64,000 nt of DNA. It comes from Strongylocentrotus purpuratus (lineage: Eukaryota; Echinodermata; Echinoidea; Camarodonta; Strongylocentrotidae). Location of the stretch: NCBI RefSeq assembly GCF_000002235.5, contig NW_022145597.1:1891501-1955500 (forward strand). Direction: 5' to 3'. The notes beneath the pieces were generated by a model that ran no database searches, was not told the origin of the DNA, and worked only from the letters and a program-made list of their open reading frames with translations. Shown piece after piece: positions 53,555 to 64,000 of the stretch. The translations under genes and the position numbers were made by a program. Positions within the stretch are counted from its first letter, which is position 1, and every line of letters begins with the position of its first letter.

Positions 53555-56500
53555 CTGTCCATTAAATCTAACAATATGTTAATCTCCAGCTGCATGGATG
53601 TGAATTTACAAATTCCAAATTCCAAATAATCTGCTTACAAGCATATAATGAAAAAAACATTATATGCTGGTTTAGTCTCATAAGGGAAAATGAACAAGCC
53701 AAGTTTTTTTTACCCTCTTATTATTTGATCAGCTTGTTCATTTTTACTGATGCATGAGCTACAGAACATGCAGCGTTTGTTTTATAAACGGTTCTACAGC
53801 AGAAATATGATGAAAAAAAATGTGTAAGCCAAATGCGGTAAGAATTGCACATTTACATCTACATCATGTAGCAAAGCAACCATTTGCTGTACCAGTAATT
53901 GATACCGAAATAAAGGTACCGAAATAAAGGTATCATCAAATAAGTCTAGCTAAAGTGTCGTACCCAGTTACCCATCTCAGTGCGCGTGTTCAATTTCATA
54001 GCCATATTTAACCAATTAAAGTGTCATTGCATCTTTCTGCGATTTCGCCTGGTGCATGTACATGCATCTTGGAAATGTATTACTTTTTAAAGAAATCCTT
54101 TTTTTTTTGCTCAATAGGGAAGAATAATGCATTCATGTGGCTTCATTTGACCAATTCATTGCTTTCATTGAGAGATGTTATTTAAAAGTCATAACTCACT
54201 GTTCTGATGTACCTCCCTGTTAGGTTTCAATGAAGAGATTTTCTAAGTTGACAAGTACAGTGTGATGCATGAATCTGTAAGGGTAATTAGTTTCATCTAG
54301 AAATGGTATAAGTCAAAATTTGAATCTATTTTCTGGGTAAATGTTAATTTATGTAGTACATGTATTTTGAATATGTATATTTTTTTCCTACAAATTATCT
54401 TTGTCAAACAATTTCATTACGAATATGTGTTTGTTATATTTGGGGATATTCAGAGAAAATGTCTGTTTTTTGTAAATAAAAGATTTCTTTATGAAACAAA
54501 TATGAAATAGATATCAAGAGATCTATTGACCCTTTCATTTCTTTTCTTAACATTGACTGTAGAGTTACTGTATCATTGTTACTGCGAGGATTTTTCTCTC
54601 CCTACCAACCATCACAATAGATTGAGGGCATTTGTGTTTTTAAAACTAAGTGAGTTGCATGTTTCAAAGCATAACGAAGAATGGAAAGTGGAGTATGGAC
54701 TTGGAAGTTCTACTCAAAAAGAAAAGAATAATATGAAGCAAGAGCGTGACAAAAGAATGTGAAAGCAGAGGGCCTTTAGGTTTTCATTGTTGCTAGTGAA
54801 TATACATTTGAAAAAAATGTTCATCATGAAAGTATACAAACAAAAAATAAAAAGTAATAAGAATAGGACTACAGCCCCCCCCCCCCCTGGATATATTATC
54901 AGGTAGTCAACACAAAAATACACATAAAACAACACAATGGCAAGTGGTAAATTTGATTTTTAATAGTGTATGTCCCTCATCAGGTAATTTAATTACCAAA
55001 GTATGTACAAGTAAATAGGTTGCAATCATAGATTGTAACACCATAATCATATGCTTTAAGAGTTCAAATCTGCTGGAAAATAAGTAACATTTCTGACTTG
55101 CATGGAGTGTAATATAAAAGCCTTCCTACAAGTAATTTTGTTACCAATGGCAGCATGCTACATACATGCTTACGGTTGGCAAAGATGGTAATGTGTCCGT
55201 AACAAAGACATGCAAAAACAAAAGCAATAATGTCTACAAATGATGTGTATATAAACAATGCTACTGGAGTGTTCATTCTGTTATGTAATTGAGTTTCATA
55301 ACAATAGAGCTTTGTTTGCATGGCTGGTTAAGCCTTAAATACCCTTATTGCAACCAGGGAGGTGAAAGAAAGGAGGCGAAACTCTTGTCATTTATTCAAA
55401 CTCATTTGTGAGTTCTAAAGCATAACAAAGGGATGTGTAACATAAAACATTCAACTTGGCTTTGAAGTTCCATGCTCCGAACCGCGCTTCCACTGCCGGG
55501 ACTTTCAGAAGCCAGGCACCAGTTTTACATTTATTACAAATTATTAAATTACCAGCAAAATTTCAGTGTAAATCAAAAACTTTATATGGGGATTGTTTTG
55601 GGAATAGTGCATCAAGCCAATTTTTCAAATTTAGTACTCTGTCCTTCCTATAATTTGTGTGCAAGAGTTGATAAAAGAAAAATTACATCCTGACAAAAAC
55701 TCAATATTTTAGGATAATATGCTAATTTGTGCATGTTTTAATGTCCCGTTACTTAATCCATGATTCACAATCTTCAATAACATTAAGTTGGCTAATGCGT
55801 GTTTTCTGTATTTTTGCAGTTGCAAAAAGGATGAAATTACACAAGTTTGTGGTCGCTTGTTCTACTCATTACATATTTAAAAATTGATGAGAAATCATTG
55901 AAAGGGACAGCGAACAGTTGTTGTGATACCATTTCTGATGTATGAATTCTAAATCCTGAAATTTCATGCGCTCTTTTATCTCACAACCTGGTCAACAGTT
56001 GCAGATTAGCGCATAACTTTTCGGCGGCTTGGAGCATGGGGTCAAAGGAGAGCGGCTTGATTCCAGTCCTTCTCTATCACGTCCCTGTTGCAACACATAA
56101 TTTCATATTGTGTACAGGATTAAATGGATATCACATAAATAGACCATTAAAAAAAAAAGATTGATGCCTTTAGTGAATTTCGCATTATTCACAGAAAGAG
56201 GACATTTATATGTAAATACAAAAGTCAATGGCATTTCTTTGCTCTTAAAGTGTACACTGTAGCCAATGAACTCTAGCCAGTTCCAACGATTTTCAAGAGA
56301 TTGAGCCATCATTTTTCTTATCATCTACCAAGTTTCAATTGGACCTCCAGCACTAGTACATATAGCTCTTAAATATGAAGTTGACAATCACAGACGCTAA
56401 TTTTCCTGTCTCGTAACAAGAGTTACCTCTTCCTCATTTTCCTCAACGCTATTCACGTCATTCCACCATGGTTTTAACCTGTTAAAACATGATATAATTT

Positions 56501-56592
56501 AGATTGGAGTCTATAGAAAAATAATGCATGTCATACCAAAATCAAATGGTATACAACGAGTTAATCATCAAAGCCAGCAAGTCACCATAGTA
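53555..56592. other. Intergenic sequence, nothing recognised
   Basis: AT-rich throughout. Short ORFs (for example 54526-54762 and 55064-55321) show no family resemblance or splice context. A poly-C run lies at 54876-54887. Confidence 0.5.
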
Positions 56593-56596
56593 AAGT

Positions 56597-56915
56597 TTGA
56601 GAGTTTGTTGCTTAGTCTTTTCATTCAAACCTTAACTGTTTTCATCACATAAAACCATGGAGGTCATTTCACCAGGGTGCTCACGACCAGCATCCTCAGA
56701 TCAACACCATTATGATCACATACTTTGAGAGTTTGATGTTTAGTCTTGTCATTCAGACCTCACTAGGCATTCCTCTGTGCTTGTGCCATCTCTCACCGAG
56801 ACAGAGACTGGTGACACAGTTTGAGAGTTTGTTGTTTAGTCTTGCTATTCATGCCTCTCCAGGTTTTCCTCTGTGTTTGTGCCATCTCTCTAAGTAGTGT
56901 TGTCTCTCACCCCAT
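56597..56915 (-). repeat. Tandem partial duplication of the PARL terminal exon
   Basis: Segments starting 'ttgagagtttg' at 56597, 56725 and 56821 (spacing 128 and 96) repeat. The last includes the true PARL stop. The 56725 copy, on the - strand, still encodes RWHKHRG.PSE followed by TGA, paralleling the functional C-terminus [12 protein letters not shown]. The third copy is partial. Confidence 0.8.
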
Positions 56916-56945
56916 AAAACCTTGTGACCGTGCTTCACATAGTAA
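56849..56945 (-). CDS. PARL: PARL exon 9 and stop
   Basis: 97 nt: [20 protein letters not shown] then [11 protein letters not shown] and TGA at 56851-56849. Aligns with the human YVTYGHELIWKNREPLVKIW tail. Acceptor 'cacag'. Confidence 0.88.
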
Positions 56946-59900
56946 CTGTGTAAGAAAACAAAAAGTAGTGAAATCTAACTAAATATAAGAAAGTAATGAA
57001 TTTTTGAAAGTTGATACGTATGGGCACTTCATATTGGCTGAAGCGGTAATGTCTATGTGATGTAGTGCCGGACTACTTTTCCATCTGTTCCAACATATAA
57101 AATGTCTAAAATTTAATTGTTTACGAAAAATCATGGGTCAGGAGGGCTTATACTAATATGCTATCTATAATATATTTTTAAAAGTAGTGCCCCAAGGGAG
57201 AAGGAATAGGAGAAAAAAAGAAATTAGTGGTACTGGTATTTTAGTACACGGCAAATGGGAGAGTTATCCACCACCTACGTCACAATCTATTCGCATAGAC
57301 TTAGTGATCTCATATATTTGAAACATGCATAACTTCCTTACTATTGGTCTGATTCATTTCAAACTTTTGCCATTCTGTTTCTGTTATTTTTCTGGTTTCA
57401 TACAAACCAACTTATTACAAGGCTTGGATTGCCCTTTAAAGTTAGTTTTTCATGACTGCATAGAAAGAAACATTTTATTATTTCCCCCTTCATCTGTCCC
57501 TCTTCATTCTATTCCATAAAAATATCCTCCAAATGAAATCTTCACTCAGTCTCTACGGAAACAGCAGCTTATGTGTTCTACTCACCATCCAAACAATAAA
57601 CCAGCAAGATGAGCAGCATGATCAAAGAATTGCCAGCCAAGAAGAACTCCTGTAGTCTCCATACCAAGGAGACCAACCAGGCCCTACACAAAATATAGAA
57701 AAGATGAACATATAATTAGATGCATTACTGTTGCATGTGTTTTCTTGTTTCTCAAAAGTACTATTCAATTCTTTAAAGAGACACTGAAATAGGAAGAATG
57801 GTGTTTAAATTTACATAAAATTGCTTCAAACAGTGATTGTCATTGAGTGTGTTGTTTTTCTTGAGGCAATATTTTGTTATCATTATTATCACCACCACCA
57901 CCACCACCACCATCGTCATCATCGTCATGATCATCATGATCATCATCATGATCATCATCATCCTTATCGTGAGCATTATCATGATCTTGATCATCATCAT
58001 CATCATCCTCATTATCATCATCATCATCATCATAAACAAACCACTATCTTTTATACTGTTCACCAGTAATCTGCAGGCACAGACTCTAATTTGACACTTT
58101 ACCACACTTCCTAAGGCCTTGAGTATAGTCTAACTCTGACAGTCTCTGGCTATGTCAAATAAGACTTGGAACAATATATCTGACAATGTAATATTTAAAT
58201 TTTCGGGGCCAAAATTAAAATTTAAAAAATGTGTTCTTCCCCCCCCCCCCTCCCTCCGCTACAGCTACAGCTCATATAGCAGAATTCATAAACGATGCAG
58301 TGGTAATTTTTAATTTTTAAAGCTAGCTGTTACTACTCACTGTGCTTGCTGAGAAGGTGATGAAAGGCAGAAAGACGATCGCTAATCTAGCATCAGGATA
58401 CTGAACACAAACAGCTCCCAAGACAGCCATTATTGCACCTGACTGGTATAGTAACACATATTGAAACAAATATATTATATGAAGGTTCAATAATTGACCT
58501 TACAGCATATTACATGAATGATTTGTGTACATATAAATAATATGCGTAGCTTGTACAGTATACTGTAACAAAAATATAAAGCTATTAATATGAACGAACA
58601 AATTAACAAAACTAGAGACAAGAACTAGTTTTTCATAAACCTGCTTTTACATTGTTTATATTTTATCATTGTACACACTAGCTGTTTACTACTTGATACA
58701 AATTATAATCATGTTTGATATTTGTCAATGTTATACATGAGCAATGAGGAAAAGTTCTTGCAAAATTATATGCAATAAGGATTGTTATTGACAACAGAAC
58801 AATTTGATTTTACGGTGATAATATCACAGCCTTTGACTATGACCTAAGACCATGGTATGAATAACATCAAATAATAAAGTTTGTGGGTTAACATATTAAG
58901 ATACTTACAGCTCCTAGTGAAGGATTGAACCGTGATGTAGCTATCTTCAGAGCATAGCTTGCAAAGGAAGCCCATACACCTGTATCAATAAAAAGAAAAC
59001 AGATTTAGAGATTTCTATCTTTGTGATACAATCATACAAAGTATGTAAAAATAGGGAGGGGCTCCATATAATACAACACAGAATAGATGTCATGTGCCAG
59101 GAAGGCTGTAAAGTATAAAGTATAAAACTACCTCTCAGACAATTGATTTAAAGTGGGTAATCAAATTAGGGGGTAGTTGTGCATTCAATAAGACCTAAAC
59201 AAAAAAGATGTTTTATTGCCCTTTAGGTGCTAAAGCATGGGTCGGTCAGAAATCTTTTTTTTTTTTTTTTGTTTTTTTGTTCTCTTTTGGGCTGATATTT
59301 CTCAGCTATGAATGCTTAATACATCTGTACATATTTTGTTATTCATTAAACATTTGTTTCTTTAAAACATTAAAAAGAAAACAAAAATTGTAAAAAGCTG
59401 ACCATAGATTTCAAGATTTTTGGGTCGGTCGCAAAGGGCAATACAACATTTTTTTTAAACGCCTAATTCAGGGCCTAATTGTAGTAGCAGGTGGAGGGGG
59501 GGGGGGGGGGGGGGGGGGTAAGTTTCCAAGGGTTATTATCCTAGGTCTGGAGGAGTCGTCCAGAGACTGACATTCCAAGACAGGTGACCTCCTAGAATCA
59601 TAAACAATGGCTCTAATAACTCAATATACCTACCAGCACTGAGGTACATTGCAAGGAACTGCTCCTTGCCGAGCACACTCCCTATACTGCCAGAGAAACT
59701 CCATAAGACATACATGTTAACTCCTAAATGCCAGAGGGAGTGATGACTAAAGACAGAAAGGATCATTGGTAGGCACGTGGCACCTGTAAAGATAACAATG
59801 TCATAATATTACAAATCTTTCCTTCAGCTTACAATAAGTTTATATATTGCAGTTATCAAATCAATTTGTGTGGTCACAGAGGATATCCCTTAATCCCTGT

Positions 59901-62900
59901 ACCAGTACACCTGCACCACACGAAAGAAGGAACAGATTCCTTGTATTGTTTCTCTCAATCCGTTTCATGTATTGATGCTTTGTTTCTGCTTTTTGTGTAT
60001 TGATTTATCCATTTCCAGAAAATCTAATTAATCTTTGTAGATATATTCATCAATAGATAGAGATATAAACAAAAAAATATTTTGAATAATATACAAAAAG
60101 ATATGGATGGACAGAAAATTGATGAAGTGTAGAGAAAAGGATAAACAAAGGAAAGATTTTTAAGTAACAGAAGATATGGAGATGGCTGTATGAAGTGATG
60201 CAATCAAAACATACATAAAGTGATAGACAGGAGGCAGGATGAAAGAAGGCAGAAGGAATAGATGAATGAACTTACTAGCAGCAGGGTTTGCACTAAACCA
60301 TTGTATCATGAAGTGTTGCATGGCTGGTATTCTCCAGAAGGCAAAGACTGCTACGTTAGCCACTACGATTCCTAGGACAACCTTCTGGGTTCCACTTAAT
60401 CTGCTGTACCACTGATTCATCTAAAAACAATGCAATCATTAATTACGATTATTATCATTCTATTCAGGAAAGACGAAATCAAGAAAACAGTGAATACAGT
60501 GAATACAAAACACTGTAGGGTTTGAAGTGATTTGATTTGATTTGATTTGATTTGATTTATTTATTTCTGTTTGATTTTCTTTTTCTTTTGCATTTTTACA
60601 AATATATAACAAACAAATATTGCAAATTTACACATGACAAAAGAATATATGTAGAATAAGGTAAGGCTGGGTGTAACTAATCGAGAACATCAAACAGGAG
60701 GGTTGACAAAATAAGCAAAGCTTGATAGTATGACTACCCTCAAAGGATACATAATAATACAAATATGGAAGAACAAAATATTGGTAAAAAGGGGGAAAAG
60801 ACAGAAAAAAGAAGAGAAAAGAAAGAGGGGATGCACATCAATATTCACAGACTTATGTGGTAGTTGGATTTCAAATTGATATATAAAGATTTTAAATAAG
60901 AAAAGAAATGCAAATTTGAATACTGAGTGGCCAACTTGGGATACAATAGAATGAGAAGACTCTCAAGTGAGTCTCATGGATGCTGGGAAAAGAAAAAGAT
61001 TAACTAATAACTATAACCACAATGTCTTCTTTTCCAATCCATGTAACTTTTTACATAAATAGCACAGAATAGCAAGATACAACAAAAAATGTATCGTGAG
61101 TACAAGAGAAAAATAAATAGCAAACAATTAATGTCGCATTTTTATGTCTCCAGGAAAATAAGGAGGACACTTGAACACAAACCAAATATGAACAAAAAGA
61201 AACTATGTTTGCAACTAATAAAATAACAATTGGAGGTTGGCTAGATATATCCAGCTGATTTGGATTCAAAAGAAATACAATGAATAACATGAAGTCGTTA
61301 TAAATGTTGTTTAGACTATTGAATTAGTCGCATTAAATTTAATGCGTCTAATTCAATTTAAAACAATCATTTCAAAGTATCAATCTGGATCAAGTACATA
61401 ATGAATGAAGTGATTAGTGGCTTATATTTATCTATATTCACCAAGTATGATGAAAAGAAAGTACAGTATATCAAACTACTGCAATATATACAGCAGTATG
61501 GACAATGCAATGTATATAAATTCAGTTGACAGTAAAGAATTTCTTTTACACAGATGTGTTTCTGGAATTAAAATCCTGGCCACTTCAAATATCCACAATT
61601 TGATACCTTTCCACAGCATGAAACTGTTGTGACTTCAATAAATACTTTTATAAGTTTCTGGACTTTGACCCAAATGGTAAAAAAACTTATTTCATATGAT
61701 CAGACTTGCTCTATACCACATATTAACAGTTTGGAGCCAGAGGGACGTTGACTCTATGTAAAATGATGCCTTTCTAGCTTGAAACAAACAACATATTACA
61801 TAGTATTCAACAGGTTCAGTATAGAGACAAAAGTATAATTTTTTACCATTTCTCTTAGTTCTCCTTGTTTTCTTTCTCTTGAATCAAAGAAACCTGAGTA
61901 ATGCTGTCTAAGTCTGTCGATTGCTCTGGTTCGTGCTTCTTCATATTGCCATATTGCTGCCCCACCAAAGGTACATCCTGTGAACTAGATAGATATGAAA
62001 GGGGTTTATCATGTTAGAAAATACTTTCTTTATAGTTTATGGAGGACAAAAAGGGAGAAACAAACTTCAACACTTATACGTACTTAACTTGCAGATGTAT
62101 ATCGACAACAATAGAATAACAAACAATATTGTTTTGATAGTTTTGGTCAACAGACACAACACATGTCATATATGTGACAAAGGCACAGCTACAAGGACTT
62201 TGAGGGGGCTTGTAAAATTATATGTTATGATCATCCTGCTGACTGTTAAATACTTTTTAAAAAAATATCCCTTTTATTTACTATAGCTTATTATTGAATT
62301 ATATTATGAGGGGGGGGGGGGGATCTTTTCTTGAAACTAAGTTTTGTGCTTCCACTTACAACTCCTGCAAAGACGAAAGGTTTGAAAAGCCTGCTGAATG
62401 GAAGTTTCTTGGGAACATCTTCATAAACAACGTTAAACTGCTCTAGGTGAGCCTTGTCGAATTTGACATCAACAATTTTCTTCTTGGTTTTCCTGGACAG
62501 TCCTTTCCCTTCTGGTGCTGCTCGTTTAAATGATCTCCACTGGGATAGTTTCACGTCTGAAAATATCACTTGCTTCGTCCTACAACAGAGAAGATAGTTC
62601 AAATAAAATCCAAATGTTACTGATCATAATAGCAAATGATTAGATTTACATTGATTGTATGAAGCTATATATTTTGAACAGAACTCTTTTTACGACTGAT
62701 TTGAGTACATCGAATTTACACAGAGATTCAGCACAAGCAGCAACCGAGAAATGCACACAATAAAAAGAGCGACAATTACCAAGGATCGACAATAGATTTC
62801 TGATTAAAATGTTCAAAGTATTTTTTCCAACATTGGTAAATTGAATTGATTGCATTTTACTACTTTTTAGGTTGACTATCAGTTGTTGGTTGAGAGTATT

Positions 62901-63071
62901 CTGGTGAGTTTTTAACAGTGGTGTTTGAAAATTTTGAGATTTCAATAGAGGGTACAACATGTTAAAAAAGTATCCTAATGCTTCTACTATGATTGTAATC
63001 TCAGGCAATTCTTCACAGGCAAGCAAGGAGTGAACATGTGTGTTTTCTTACTCTCTGTAAGTTCGTGCCAT
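56849..63071 (-). CDS. PARL: PARL, mitochondrial inner-membrane rhomboid protease, 9 exons
   Basis: Exons on the - strand: 63071-63052 (candidate), 62579-62360, 61984-61847, 60420-60276, 59783-59634, 58979-58909, 58442-58341, 57683-57586, 56945-56849. All junctions are GT-AG with matching phases; total 1041 nt, 346 residues (human 379). Features: basic N-terminus fitting a mitochondrial presequence; first membrane segment in exons 2-3 ([18 protein letters not shown]); [32 protein letters not shown] and [13 protein letters not shown]; catalytic Ser ~249 in LGASGAIM; catalytic His ~307 in DHAAHLAG. In the family this protease cuts PINK1, PGAM5 and other inner-membrane substrates. It is convergent with DNAJC3. 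Exon 1 is short and less certain than the rest. The C-terminal exon is partly duplicated in tandem. Confidence 0.94.
57586..57683 (-). CDS. PARL: PARL exon 8 (catalytic His)
   Basis: 98 nt: [20 protein letters not shown] then [12 protein letters not shown]. The second His of HAAH is the rhomboid catalytic base. Donor 'gtgagt'. Confidence 0.95.
57889..58035 (+). repeat. (CAC)n/(ATC)n microsatellite in PARL intron 7
   Basis: CACCAC runs pass into CATCAT runs with interruptions. ORFs through it (poly-His, poly-Ile, poly-Met) are artefacts. Confidence 0.95.
58341..58442 (-). CDS. PARL: PARL exon 7 (catalytic Ser)
   Basis: 102 nt starting with the catalytic Ser codon [23 protein letters not shown] then [14 protein letters not shown], matching human SGAIMTVLAAVCTKIPEGRL. 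GASGA is split exactly at the intron. Confidence 0.96.
58909..58979 (-). CDS. PARL: PARL exon 6
   Basis: 71 nt: [20 protein letters not shown] then SLGA; human GVISNFVSYVGKVATGRYGP. Donor 'gtaagt'. Confidence 0.94.
59634..59783 (-). CDS. PARL: PARL exon 5
   Basis: 150 nt: [40 protein letters not shown] and [10 protein letters not shown]. It includes the rhomboid HxxxxHxxxN-like loop. Confidence 0.96.
60276..60420 (-). CDS. PARL: PARL exon 4
   Basis: 145 nt: [40 protein letters not shown] and FSANPAAS. The membrane segment following RLSGTQK corresponds to human NLSDGQRTVTGIIAANVLVF. Confidence 0.95.
60421..61846 (-). other. PARL intron 3
   Basis: 1.4-kb intron. A (GATTT)n run at 60535-60565 followed by AT-rich sequence to about 60790 looks like the 3' tail of a minus-oriented LINE. 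Nothing else recognised. Confidence 0.6.
61847..61984 (-). CDS. PARL: PARL exon 3
   Basis: 138 nt, phase 0: [20 protein letters not shown] then [18 protein letters not shown]. Human counterpart FTGCAFGSAAIWQYESLKSR. 'ctag' acceptor and 'gtaaaa' donor. Confidence 0.95.
62360..62579 (-). CDS. PARL: PARL exon 2 (presequence/linker and start of TM1)
   Basis: 220 nt. Lys/Arg-rich ([20 protein letters not shown]), then [20 protein letters not shown] and GV before 'gtaagt'. The basic character fits a mitochondrial presequence. Confidence 0.88.
63052..63071 (-). CDS. PARL: PARL exon 1, candidate
   Basis: ATG at 63071-63069 opens MARTYRE and runs to a GTAAGA donor at 63051. The 2-base leftover matches the phase needed by exon 2. 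It is only 20 nt, and a SINE begins about 70 bases upstream, so another upstream first exon beyond the window is possible. Confidence 0.4.
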
Positions 63072-63140
63072 GCCCAATCTTAGCTATCTATAGGCCACCC
63101 TACAATTGCATGAAATACAAAGGTCAACATTTTGTATTTT

Positions 63141-63413
63141 ATAATAATAATAATAATAATAATAATAGCCTAATAGTCCACTCCAAATTTTATTAAACCG
63201 AAACGGAAATTCTTTTGCCCAATTGATCGTGAGCCCGGCAGCCACTGAGCAGCGCCAGATCGACGTTGCTCTAACCCTTATTGTTGAACGCCAAACAAGG
63301 TAGCAACAACTCCCATCTTTTAACATCTTTTGGTATGACGCGGCCGGGGTTCGAACCCACGACCTCCCGGTTGTGAGGCAGACGCTCTACTGACTGAGCC
63401 AACACTCCGGTGC
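63141..63413 (-). mobile_element. tRNA-derived SINE with (TTA)n tail
   Basis: On the - strand the head at 63413 contains TTGGCTCAGTCAGTAGAGCG (A box) and GGGTTCGAACCCC (B box). A ~170-bp body follows, ending in an (ATT)n tail at 63141-63168. The tail and body identify a SINE rather than a tRNA gene; the ORF at 63084-63326 is spurious. Confidence 0.88.
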
Positions 63414-64000
63414 GACATAATTCAAGTATTCTTTCTCAAGCTGTTGCTGGTGTGCTTCTTTTCCTCCTCTTTCTTAAAGATGAAGACTTATAGTAATATA
63501 GGGACTTAGCCTAGCCTGGCCAACCTTTTAAAGGGACTTTGCAACATTGTTCAGGTGTTAGAAAATGGTGCTCATAAGGAGGTCAATGCTAGATGTACAA
63601 GTAAAGAAAATCTGAAATGTTGAGTGAAAACAGAATCGACCCTTATTAATGATAAAAACTGATCTGATCAATTCCTGAATTCTCCCAACTATAGACTATT
63701 ATTATAATTCAATTCAATTTTAGGTAAATGTAAATCATTACAAAGAAATAAATCGGCCCTATCCTACCATTCCAAAAATTTAAGTGTTAACTTTAGAGGG
63801 TGTTGCATAGCGACGCCTTCAAAGAAAACCATAGATAGATCTAGATTCTAGACCTATCTTTGTGGTTTGAGAATTTTTTCAGGATTTTTAATTTTTTGCA
63901 TGTTTGAGGTTAATAGTACAGCAGTTGAGTACTACAGGAATATAACAAGGAATCTTACATACAAAAATCACGCAATTTCTTCACAATCATCATTTTTCAA
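63414..64000. other. Non-coding stretch, nothing recognised
   Basis: May include upstream sequence of PARL. No promoter element or exon could be supported. Confidence 0.4.

Noticed and set aside
56416..56475. Alternative last PARL exon (LKPWWNDVNSVEENEEE on the - strand)
   Set aside because: It resembles the human KIWHEIR tail only weakly, and the phase does not fit a GTGAGA donor at 56910. Reading through exon 9 to TGA at 56849 gives a better match and correct phase.
57773..58105. Poly-His, poly-Ile and poly-Met ORFs
   Set aside because: Translations of the CAC/ATC microsatellite in a PARL intron.
63084..63326. 80-residue ORF on the - strand
   Set aside because: It lies within the SINE and its simple-repeat tail.
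63337..63413. tRNA gene on the - strand
   Set aside because: A and B boxes are present, but the stems pair poorly and the sequence continues into a SINE body and tail.

Overview
The window looks like genomic DNA of an animal, most likely an invertebrate deuterostome such as a sea urchin or another echinoderm. It has spliced genes with GT-AG introns, AT-rich non-coding DNA, tRNA-derived SINEs, and many small DNA transposons with poly-G/C interiors. The species assignment is an inference. No prokaryotic or organellar features were seen.

Two host genes are recognisable, and they point towards each other. On the + strand, positions 36724-46172 carry an eleven-exon DNAJC3 (P58IPK) gene: an ER-lumen TPR co-chaperone with a C-terminal J domain and an HPD motif. 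Upstream, 4119-25352 holds a second, diverged DNAJC3-like copy of exons 5-11 only; exons 1-4 were not found in the window. On the - strand, 63071-56849 carries the mitochondrial rhomboid protease PARL, with catalytic Ser in a GASGA context and His in HAAHLAG. Exon phases agree throughout PARL. In DNAJC3 they agree everywhere except exon 8, which is one base short. The upstream copy has an extra C in its last exon. Both indels lie in homopolymers.

Layout: 1-790, LINE reverse-transcriptase fragment; 790-4118, dispersed repeats; 4119-25352, DNAJC3-like copy whose introns are packed with transposons (intron 5 is 12.6 kb against 0.87 kb in the full gene); 25.4-36.3 kb, intergenic repeats with a 2.5-kb hAT-type element; 36.7-46.2 kb, DNAJC3; 48.2-53.6 kb, a 5.3-kb long-TIR transposon containing a LINE that itself contains a hAT element; 53.6-56.8 kb, intergenic; 56.8-63.1 kb, PARL; 63.1-63.4 kb, SINE.

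The two DNAJC3 copies serve as a natural control for each other: several insertions in one have an intact empty site in the other. This dates them after the duplication and fixes their boundaries. The most distinctive mobile elements are two decayed long-TIR transposons (8338-12188 and 48245-53551). They share TAG...CTA termini, 3-bp target duplications and remnants of the same FEN/XPG-like nuclease protein, which fits the Academ superfamily. There is also a Helentron-like element made of ~146-bp repeats, each carrying an AGGTCA DR1 cluster. Several hAT-like elements with perfect 8-bp target duplications carry ~110-bp or purine-rich tandem arrays.
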